A DNA stretch of 8,235 bases from Magnetovibrio sp. Its GTDB lineage: Bacteria; Pseudomonadota; Alphaproteobacteria; Rhodospirillales; Magnetovibrionaceae. Shown in pieces: positions 1-5,368 of this stretch. Position 1 is the first letter of the stretch. The number at the start of each line of letters is the position of its first letter. The position numbers and the translations under genes were made by a program. The notes under the pieces are model-generated. The model saw only the letters and a list, made by a program, of their open reading frames with translations. It had not been told where the DNA came from and searched no databases. The stretch lies in assembly GCA_016763895.1 (NCBI GenBank), contig JAESSV010000187.1:1-8235 (forward strand), read 5' to 3'.

Positions 1-734
1 AAAACGATTTGCAAATCTTTACGCATCCAGTCCACGGCAAAACCAAAATCAAATTCATCTTTGACCATGGTGCTGCCCCGGTTTTCCATCTGCCAGGATG
101 TCGCGGCTCCTTTGGAAATCACATCCAAAACTTGACCCGTGTCTAACCCGGCCTTATTGGAAAAGTTCACGGCTTCGGCCAAGCCCTGTAAAATGCCCGC
201 GATGCAGGTCTGGTTCACCATTTTTGTGAGTTGACCACTGCCCACGGGTCCCATCAAGGCAACGGCCCGTGCGTATGATGAAATGACAGGTTCGGCCTTA
301 GCAAAAGCAGCCTTGTCTCCGCCACACATGACGGTCAAAATTCCGTTTTGGGCTCCGGCTTCACCACCCGAAACGGGGGCATCAATAAAATGAATGTCTT
401 GTTTTTGACCGATCGCAAAAAGCTCTCGGGCGACTTCGGCTGATGCCGTCGTATTGTCGACAAATATGCTTTCAGCCTTCATGCCCGCAAAAGCCCCCTC
501 CTCGCCCAAAACAACGGCCCGCAGGTCATCATCGTTTCCGACACAGCAAAAGACAATCTCGGCCCCCTTGGCGGCAAGAGCCGGGGTGGGTTCGCTGTGT
601 CCCCCGAACGCTTTCACCCATGCCTCAGATTTAGCATTCGTGCGGTTGTACACCGTTACATCGTGTCCCGATTTTTGCAGGTGTCCGGCCATGGGGTAAC
701 CCATGACCCCCAAACCTAAAAACGCAGCTTTCAT
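1..734 (-). CDS. Beta-hydroxyacid dehydrogenase (3-hydroxyisobutyrate dehydrogenase / tartronate semialdehyde reductase family), 3' end cut by window
   Basis: Translating the minus strand from the ATG at 734-732 gives 244 uninterrupted residues running off the window edge. The family is usually about 290-300 residues, so roughly 50 C-terminal residues are missing. The protein opens with a Rossmann nucleotide-binding motif (GLGVMG, residues 7-12). It then has the family signature DAPVSGG followed by a Gly-rich stretch, the catalytic-lysine motif GSGQLTKMVNQ with the lysine at residue 171, and a KDL motif with its lysine at 239. Such enzymes oxidise or reduce beta-hydroxyacids in the cytoplasm with NAD(P). 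Candidate substrates are 3-hydroxyisobutyrate (valine breakdown), tartronate semialdehyde or other short semialdehydes; the sequence does not decide between them. The start overlaps the stop of the upstream phosphatase gene as ATGA, and an AGAGGA ribosome binding site lies eight bases before it, so the two are probably translationally coupled. Confidence 0.9.
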   Translation of the reverse strand, partial: MKAAFLGLGVMGYPMAGHLQKSGHDVTVYNRTNAKSEAWVKAFGGHSEPTPALAAKGAEIVFCCVGNDDDLRAVVLGEEGAFAGMKAESIFVDNTTASAEVARELFAIGQKQDIHFIDAPVSGGEAGAQNGILTVMCGGDKAAFAKAEPVISSYARAVALMGPVGSGQLTKMVNQTCIAGILQGLAEAVNFSNKAGLDTGQVLDVISKGAATSWQMENRGSTMVKDEFDFGFAVDWMRKDLQIV

Positions 735-1549
735 AAGGCTGTTCCTCTGTTAATTAATGTTACAAGAGCATCAAAGCTGTCTTCATTCGAAGAGATCAGC
801 AAGCTTTCCGAAGCCCCTCTAAAGCGGGGAGAATAAGGTCTTTTACCCTTGATCGTCCTGACATAACGACCTGTTTCGTTCATGATCAAGACGCCAGCGG
901 CGTGATCCCACGGCATCATTTTACCGCCGTACTGAGCAAAGTGCAGTTTGCCCAAGGCAAGATCCATATATTCTCGCCCAACACAATGGTACCGAACAAA
1001 TCGCTCTGGACGATTAAGATCGCTTTCGGCCAACAGCCTTTTTTTCAGAGACCCATCAAACGATCCTGTCATTGCGGTAAGGTTTGGCGGAATAAATGAT
1101 TGTGTTAGCTTCTGCCCATTTATATAAGCCCCGCAATCTTTTCTGGCGACCACGCAAGCCCCGGCAATGGGATCTAAGATCCATCCCATTTCCGTTTGGC
1201 CATCGATCACCAGAGCACAAATCACCGCAAAACAAGCCTTACCCTTGCTAAAGTTTCGCGTCCCATCAACCGGATCAGCCACCCAAACAGGGGCGCGCCC
1301 GTTCAGCTTGTCCATGAGGCTTGGCGTTTTGTGGGCGGCTTCTTCCCCAATCACAAGGCTGCCCGGAAGCAGCTTTAACAAGCCTTCCCGAATGCGGTTT
1401 TCGGCCTCTAAATCAGCCGAAGTCACCACGTCCCCGTAATTATCTTTCAAGAAGATGTCGGTTTCTTTCAGGTTTTGAAAGCGCGACAAGATTTCTTGCT
1501 CCGCAACATGGCGGAGGAGCTCTTCAACTTTGTGCAATAACGAATCCAT
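731..1549 (-). CDS. Inositol monophosphatase family protein (SuhB/HisN/CysQ-like)
   Basis: This 272-residue protein has all the metal-binding signatures of the Mg-dependent, lithium-sensitive phosphatase superfamily. These are GEE at 68-70, DPVDGTRNF at 92-100 (metal ligands D92 and D95) and PWDHAAG at 213-219 (D215). The length is normal for the family. Members remove phosphate from inositol phosphates, histidinol phosphate or 3'-phosphoadenosine 5'-phosphate. The motifs do not tell these substrates apart, so no gene symbol is given. The ATG at 1549 follows the stop of the small upstream gene by 22 bases and has only a weak ribosome binding site (ATAGG close to the start), which suggests it depends on upstream translation or is poorly expressed. 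Its TGA overlaps the start of the next gene, a dehydrogenase. This points to one operon with a shared metabolic task that I cannot name. Confidence 0.9.
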   Translation of the reverse strand: MDSLLHKVEELLRHVAEQEILSRFQNLKETDIFLKDNYGDVVTSADLEAENRIREGLLKLLPGSLVIGEEAAHKTPSLMDKLNGRAPVWVADPVDGTRNFSKGKACFAVICALVIDGQTEMGWILDPIAGACVVARKDCGAYINGQKLTQSFIPPNLTAMTGSFDGSLKKRLLAESDLNRPERFVRYHCVGREYMDLALGKLHFAQYGGKMMPWDHAAGVLIMNETGRYVRTIKGKRPYSPRFRGASESLLISSNEDSFDALVTLINRGTAL

Positions 1550-1571
1550 AGCCTATTGTGGACCAGCTTTG

Positions 1572-1901
1572 TTACGGTGAAAAGATATCTCGGTCACGTT
1601 TAAATCCTGCCTTTAGGGCTTCGAGATATAAATACGTCGTTGCGTCGCGTTGACCTTTTTGTTTCATGGCGCGAACCACGTATGCACAAAAAGCAACCGC
1701 TTCGGCTTTCCCCCTTAATTCATATGTGGCCGCAACATCTTTCAGCCCCTCATGCGTGATGGTTCTCGCCATAACGTTGAGTTGGGATTTAACAAAACGG
1801 TTCTTATCGCGCCACTTGCCTTGTGCCTTGGTGCGCCGCGCCGTCAGGCTTTTGGCATTCAGCCCCTGACCACTGGACAATTCCGATTCTAGATTCGCCA
1901 T
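1572..1901 (-). CDS. Small basic protein of unknown function, first gene of its operon
   Basis: I do not recognise this 109-residue protein. It is rich in Lys and Arg (notably between residues 17 and 38, and at 94-105) and appears mostly helical. It shows no transmembrane segment, no signal peptide and no clear helix-turn-helix. A stretch at about 60-105 has the look of a packed alpha-helical domain (AEAVAFCAYVVRAM, then TTYLYLEALKAGF). That it is a real gene rests on three things. It has a near-perfect ribosome binding site (AGGAGGA, 1912-1906) four bases before the ATG. A promoter with good -35 spacing lies just upstream. It also lies in line with the phosphatase and dehydrogenase genes after it, 22 bases from the former. 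Its charge would suit a nucleic-acid-binding or ribosome-associated protein, but that is only a guess. Confidence 0.75.
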   Translation of the reverse strand: MANLESELSSGQGLNAKSLTARRTKAQGKWRDKNRFVKSQLNVMARTITHEGLKDVAATYELRGKAEAVAFCAYVVRAMKQKGQRDATTYLYLEALKAGFKRDRDIFSP

Positions 1902-1905
1902 TTAT

Positions 1906-1912
1906 TCCTCCT
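1906..1912 (-). promoter_or_regulatory. Strong ribosome binding site of the small basic protein gene
   Basis: AGGAGGA on the minus strand, four bases before the ATG at 1901. It is the closest match to the Shine-Dalgarno consensus among the gene starts in this window and fixes this start codon. Confidence 0.85.
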
Positions 1913-1928
1913 GTTTTATGAACCCAAT

Positions 1929-1957
1929 CTTATCTACTAGTAGATATATAAAGTCAA
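1929..1957 (-). promoter_or_regulatory. Sigma70-type promoter of the left-hand operon
   Basis: On the minus strand, TTGACT (1957-1952) matches five of six -35 consensus bases. It is followed after 17 bases by GATAAG (1934-1929), which matches four of six -10 bases. Transcription would start near 1922, giving a leader of only about 20 bases before the ATG at 1901, with the AGGAGGA site inside it. The promoter lies just after the terminator of the preceding unit, where a new start is expected. The -10 is imperfect, so an activator or an alternative hexamer two bases further on (TAAGAT) is possible. Confidence 0.6.
1931..1946. promoter_or_regulatory. Perfect 16-bp palindrome, candidate operator
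   Basis: TATCTACTAGTAGATA reads identically on both strands, without spacer or mismatch. It covers most of the region between the -35 and -10 elements of the promoter upstream of the small basic protein gene and reaches into the -10. A dimeric repressor bound there would block RNA polymerase. The core contains CTAG, a tetranucleotide that tends to be rare in proteobacterial genomes. No T-run follows and there is no loop, so it is not a terminator. The cognate regulator is unknown and no regulator gene is recognisable in this operon. Confidence 0.6.
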
Positions 1958-2004
1958 CAAGGAAATTCATCTGAAATCGAAATTCTTTTCAAAGGTCGAA
2001 AAAC

Positions 2005-2047
2005 ATAAAAAAACCGCGCACACTCAAAAAGCTGAGCGTGCACGGTT
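2005..2047 (-). terminator. Rho-independent terminator after hflX
   Basis: On the minus strand the arms 2047-2033 and 2026-2012 form a 15-bp stem with two G-U wobbles and a six-base loop. Seven consecutive T residues (2013-2007) follow. The stem is GC-rich at its core and begins 25 bases after the hflX stop. It ends the hfq-hflX transcription unit and separates it from the promoter of the next operon, some 50 bases further on. Confidence 0.9.
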
Positions 2048-2072
2048 AAAATCTTAAAAAGAACGAAAATGC

Positions 2073-3431
2073 CTAGATTTGTTGGTATCTCAAGAAATTG
2101 GCTTCTTCAAAACGGACCTTTAATCGAATGAATTTTTCTGTATCTACGCGTTCCAGAACTTCCCCATGGGCATAGAGCCATGACAGCTTTTTACCATCTG
2201 CATAGTCGACCTCAACATCGACCACTTTCATGGATTGGCTCAGGCGAAGTTCAAGGGCCGCTAAAAATTCATCTACACCGTGTCCGGTTACGGATGACGT
2301 TAGCACCACGGGATGTTCCAAACGGTTTGCATGATTTTGTTGCAGGTTGAAATTGTCTTCATCCAAAAGGTCGACTTTGTTGCGGACTTCGATGAGTGTG
2401 TTTTGCAAAGCCATGTCATCCAGACCCAGTTCGGCCAAAACCTCAAAAACATCTCGGCATTGAGCATCTGAATCCGCATGGGAAATATCACGAACATGAA
2501 CCACCACCTGAGCCTCAAGAACTTCTTCCAAGGTCGCATGAAAAGATTCAACCAGTTCATGGGGCAAGTCTGAAATGAAACCAACCGTGTCCGATAAAAT
2601 GATATCCCGACCATTGGGCAGTTTAAGGCTGCGCATGGTGGGGTCCAAAGTCGCAAACAATTGATCCTTGACCAAAACTTCGGCGTTGGTTAATCGAGTG
2701 AAAAGCGTAGATTTTCCAGCATTTGTATAGCCCACCAAGGCCACAATGGGGTATGGCACCTTGCGCCGGGCTGTGCGATGAAGCTCACGCGTGCGCTTGA
2801 CGTCTTTTAACAACCGCTTGAGCTTGGCAATGCGTTGATCGATCAAGCGTCTGTCGACCTCAATCTGTGTTTCACCCGGCCCGCCCATAAAACCGGCTCC
2901 GCCCCGTTGGCGTTCCAAGTGAGTCCAAGATCGCACCAACCGGGACCGTTGATAGGTCATATGGGCCAGCTCGACTTGAAGCCGGCCTTCTTTGGTGCGG
3001 GCGCGTTCGCCAAAGATTTCTAAAATAATGCCTGTGCGATCAAGGACTTTGCATTCCAAAGCCCGCTCTAGATTGCGCTGTTGAACGGGGCTGAGTTGCG
3101 TGTCAACGATAACCACGCCGACGTCGTTTCCCTTCACCACCGTATTTAAACGCTCCAACGTGCCTTTGCCAAAGTATGATCCGGGTTTTATTTTGCCCAA
3201 AATGACAACTTCGGTGGCGACGATATTTAAATCAATGGCTTGAGCTAAACCGCAAATTTCATCCAAACGCGCCTCGGGTGCGCGGCTTTCAAGAGATTTG
3301 GATTTCAGATGTGGATGAATCACAAATGTCCGCTCGCCACCCTCCCCTGTGGTGTCGCCTTGGTCTGCATATTCATTGCGTTGGTTTAGCGTTTCATCAC
3401 TCACCTTAAAAAGGTCCGATATGAGACGCAA
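2073..3431 (-). CDS. hflX: Ribosome-associated GTPase HflX
   Basis: The 452-residue protein has the HflX N-terminal domain followed by a complete GTPase domain. The N-terminal region carries the typical GGPGETQIEVDRR segment at 183-195, preceded by a basic helical region. The G motifs are G1 GYTNAGKST (234-242), G2 around T261 in ATLDPT, G3 DTVGF (281-285), G4 NKVD (351-354) and G5 near TSS (378-380). HflX binds the 50S subunit and in E. coli splits or rescues stalled ribosomes, notably under heat stress. The best start is a TTG at 3431, only three bases after the hfq stop; no in-frame ATG occurs before the conserved domain. A GTG at residue 10 (3404) is an alternative start with no better ribosome binding site. 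Translation is probably coupled to hfq, as in the widespread hfq-hflX arrangement. A terminator follows. Confidence 0.96.
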   Translation of the reverse strand: MRLISDLFKVSDETLNQRNEYADQGDTTGEGGERTFVIHPHLKSKSLESRAPEARLDEICGLAQAIDLNIVATEVVILGKIKPGSYFGKGTLERLNTVVKGNDVGVVIVDTQLSPVQQRNLERALECKVLDRTGIILEIFGERARTKEGRLQVELAHMTYQRSRLVRSWTHLERQRGGAGFMGGPGETQIEVDRRLIDQRIAKLKRLLKDVKRTRELHRTARRKVPYPIVALVGYTNAGKSTLFTRLTNAEVLVKDQLFATLDPTMRSLKLPNGRDIILSDTVGFISDLPHELVESFHATLEEVLEAQVVVHVRDISHADSDAQCRDVFEVLAELGLDDMALQNTLIEVRNKVDLLDEDNFNLQQNHANRLEHPVVLTSSVTGHGVDEFLAALELRLSQSMKVVDVEVDYADGKKLSWLYAHGEVLERVDTEKFIRLKVRFEEANFLRYQQI

Positions 3432-3434
3432 CGT

Positions 3435-3689
3435 TTATTCTTCGTCAGAATCGTCAGCCTCTGGATCAAACAGTTGCACGGGCGTTGACGGCATAATTGT
3501 TGAAATCGCATGTTTGTAAACCAGCTGCGTATGACCGTCACGGCGCAACAAAACCGAAAAATTATCAAACCACGTGGCAATACCTTGCAGCTTTACACCG
3601 TTCACCAAAAACACGGTGACGGAGGTTTTGTTTTTTCGGATATGATTGAGAAAAACGTCTTGTACGCTTTGTTTTCTATCTGAAGCCAT
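3435..3689 (-). CDS. hfq: RNA chaperone Hfq
   Basis: This 84-residue protein is a clear Hfq. It has QSVQDVFLN (7-15; Q10 and D11 correspond to E. coli Q8 and D9), the Sm1 segment [11 protein letters not shown] (26-36), FDNF (41-44) and the Sm2 YKH motif (58-60), which lines the proximal uridine-binding pore. Lateral-rim basic residues are R18, K19 and K21. A distal-face residue that is Tyr25 in E. coli is Phe27 here. The tail after the Sm core is short and ends in a strongly acidic cluster ([10 protein letters not shown], residues 75-84). Hfq hexamers pair small RNAs with mRNAs and act in the cytoplasm. The start ATG has a modest GGGGAAG ribosome binding site. The gene lies 151 bases after a phosphatase gene and three bases before hflX. 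Confidence 0.98.
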   Translation of the reverse strand: MASDRKQSVQDVFLNHIRKNKTSVTVFLVNGVKLQGIATWFDNFSVLLRRDGHTQLVYKHAISTIMPSTPVQLFDPEADDSDEE

Positions 3690-3840
3690 AATCTTGCTTC
3701 CCCACCTTTTCTTTTTTATTTTCGTTTTTTATTGGGACACGTTTGCTGCCCCTTAAAGTTCAATTGAAGTCCAATTTAATACCGTTCTGGCAACAGCAGA
3801 TCCCCCCGCAAAAGCCAGCCCATAAATTGGAAGGCAAACC
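3690..3840 (-). promoter_or_regulatory. hfq leader / intergenic region with A-rich tract
   Basis: This 151-base gap is the longest between two genes in the main gene string. On the minus strand the part nearest hfq (3733-3705) is almost all A, broken by single U, G or C: repeated AAA, AAU and AAG triplets, the type of ARN run that binds the distal face of Hfq. Further upstream there is a short palindrome, TTCAATTGAA (3759-3768). I found no convincing -35/-10 pair with proper spacing. I also found no terminator after the phosphatase gene, so hfq may be transcribed by read-through, from a promoter I cannot see, or both. No small gene is supported here. Confidence 0.45.
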
Positions 3841-4515
3841 TTACATGTTCTTTGCGTGATTGGAAAGCATTTGAACGTTGGTAAAATGAATTGAGGGCTT
3901 AAATTCTGTAAATTCCCCAATTTCAGGCGCCTTTTCGCGCACCAATACGGGAATACAGCCTGCTTTTTTCGCACATTCAAGATCAATGCCGGCGTCCCCG
4001 GCGAACCACACGTCTTGCCCAGCCTCGATACCGCTGCCGTGCAAGGCCATCCTGACAGGTTCGGTGGCGGGTTTATCATGGGGCGCATCTCCGGCCCCAA
4101 TAATGTGTCCAAAATGCTTGTCCCAGCCCAATTTTTCGGCTTCGGCGCGCAAGAATGCTCCGGTTTTATTGCTAACGACGCCTAAATAAATGCCCATTGC
4201 CGCCAATTCAGACAAAGCTTCACCAACGTTGGGCAAGGGTGCCAAGCGGTCGAGATGAATCTTTTTGAAATGGCCATGAAACACCTTTCCAGCCTGTTCC
4301 CAATCTTCGCCAAACAGTTTTGGAAAGCTGTCGCGCATGGACTTTGCCACACGTTGTTCGGTTTCGGCCAGGCTCCAATGGGGCAAATCATAGTCATCGA
4401 ATGTCGCGTTAAAGGCTTCTTGAATGACTTGCCAGCTGTCGATCAAGGTATTGTCCCAATCGAATATAATCGCTTTGGGTCTTGTCGTGGGTCGTTTGGT
4501 CAAAGACTGGCTCAC
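3841..4515 (-). CDS. HAD-superfamily phosphatase, phosphoglycolate phosphatase-like
   Basis: Starting at the GTG at 4515 this is a 224-residue HAD hydrolase with all four motifs. Motif I is DWDNT (19-23; D19 nucleophile, D21 acid/base), motif II is VVSNKTG with S115, motif III is K148 in PHDKPATEP, and motif IV is GDAGIDLECA with D174 and D178. The region between motif I and motif II is the size of a helical C1 cap, as in Gph and beta-phosphoglucomutase relatives. It probably dephosphorylates a small phosphometabolite such as 2-phosphoglycolate, but HAD substrates cannot be read from motifs. I prefer GTG 4515 over the in-frame ATG at 4563. GTG overlaps the aminotransferase stop as GTGA and has GGAG eight bases upstream, whereas the ATG would give a 52-base overlap and 16 residues with no domain content. 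Confidence 0.88.
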   Translation of the reverse strand: MSQSLTKRPTTRPKAIIFDWDNTLIDSWQVIQEAFNATFDDYDLPHWSLAETEQRVAKSMRDSFPKLFGEDWEQAGKVFHGHFKKIHLDRLAPLPNVGEALSELAAMGIYLGVVSNKTGAFLRAEAEKLGWDKHFGHIIGAGDAPHDKPATEPVRMALHGSGIEAGQDVWFAGDAGIDLECAKKAGCIPVLVREKAPEIGEFTEFKPSIHFTNVQMLSNHAKNM

Positions 4516-5366
4516 GTTTGTTGCTCCATATAATCGCCATAGAGCTTTATAACCTTGAGGCAAAATTCCCCAGGTTCCCCAGTTCCAATTTTGCTGTCGT
4601 CGATTTGGACCACAGGCCGAATGAACATGGTGCTTGAAGACGTAAACGCCTCTTGGGCGGCTTTGGCTTCTTCTAGCGTAAACGCGCGCTCAACATATTT
4701 AAGGCCTTCTTTGTGCGCTAATTTCAAAATTGCTTTTCGGGTGATGCCGCCAAGGATGTCCGCACCGAGGGCCCGCGTTATCAACGTGCCGTCTGAATTC
4801 ACAATCCAAGCGTTCGAAGCCGTGCCTTCCGTGACAAAGCCTTGTGCGTCGATCTGCCACGCCTCAAAGGCCCCCTGTTTTTTGGCAAAGGTCTTACCCA
4901 TGGCCCCTGCAAGCAAGGAAACGGTCTTTATATCGCAGCGCTTCCAGCGAATATCTGCAATAGAAACAACTTTAACACCATTATATAATAACTTGTAATC
5001 AAAAGGCTTTAATCGCTTTGCTGTCATAACGAGCGTTGGTTTTAGGCCTTCGGGAAAAGGAAAGTCTCGATCGGCTTGGCCTCGGGACACCTGCATATAA
5101 ATTGAGCCATAAGTGATTCGATTTTGACGCAAAAGTTCGCGGATCACCAACTTTAGGGATCGATGAGACATGGGCGAAGTGATCGTTAACTCACGTAAAG
5201 ATCGTTCAAGCCGATCCAAATGTTCGTCACCATCGATCAAATGTCCGCCTTGAACGGCGATCACTTCATAAACGCTATCAGCAAATTGAAAACCACGGTC
5301 TTCGATATGAACTTGGGCCATGCCGTGTGGCACGTAACGTCCATTTACATAAGCAATACGTCCCAT
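4512..5366 (-). CDS. dat: Class IV PLP aminotransferase, D-amino acid aminotransferase type
   Basis: The 284-residue protein matches the fold-type IV aminotransferases. It has an N-terminal YVNGRYVP strand, the FADSVYEVI segment (28-36), the PLP lysine in RCDIKTVSLL (K147), the cofactor-binding TEGTASNAW (179-187; E180) and ILGGITRKAI (204-213). Length and motif spacing fit D-alanine/D-amino acid aminotransferases better than branched-chain enzymes. The reaction would interconvert D-alanine and 2-oxoglutarate with pyruvate and D-glutamate, feeding peptidoglycan precursors or D-amino acid breakdown. One oddity: in well-studied Bacillus enzymes the substrate carboxylate is held by an Arg-x-His pair, but here the loop reads RDF (R100, F102), so the histidine is lost and specificity may be shifted. 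The ATG lies two bases after the trkA stop, with only a weak ribosome binding site, so translation is probably coupled. An R-selective amine transaminase or a 4-amino-4-deoxychorismate lyase remains possible. Confidence 0.85.
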   Translation of the reverse strand: MGRIAYVNGRYVPHGMAQVHIEDRGFQFADSVYEVIAVQGGHLIDGDEHLDRLERSLRELTITSPMSHRSLKLVIRELLRQNRITYGSIYMQVSRGQADRDFPFPEGLKPTLVMTAKRLKPFDYKLLYNGVKVVSIADIRWKRCDIKTVSLLAGAMGKTFAKKQGAFEAWQIDAQGFVTEGTASNAWIVNSDGTLITRALGADILGGITRKAILKLAHKEGLKYVERAFTLEEAKAAQEAFTSSSTMFIRPVVQIDDSKIGTGEPGEFCLKVIKLYGDYMEQQT

Positions 5367-5368
5367 GA

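Noticed and set aside
454..699. Plus-strand frames in the first 700 bases, where no minus-strand gene ends inside the window
   Set aside because: The minus strand here encodes an unbroken dehydrogenase with all family motifs, so the plus-strand frames are shadows.
3759..3768. Short palindrome TTCAATTGAA upstream of hfq as an operator
   Set aside because: Ten bases of AT-rich symmetry is common by chance, and no promoter elements with proper spacing could be placed around it.
3785..3825. Possible terminator hairpin between the HAD gene and hfq (CTGGC with GCCAG)
   Set aside because: Only five base pairs with a loop of more than 20 bases and no following T-run; it would not terminate transcription.
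3753..4112. A 119-codon minus-strand reading frame spanning the end of the HAD gene and the hfq leader
   Set aside because: It overlaps the HAD gene in another frame for most of its length, its product has no recognisable domain, and no ribosome binding site supports it.
4555..4998. A 147-codon plus-strand frame opposite the aminotransferase gene
   Set aside because: It is antisense to a well-supported coding region; its length reflects codon composition of the real gene, and it has no family features.
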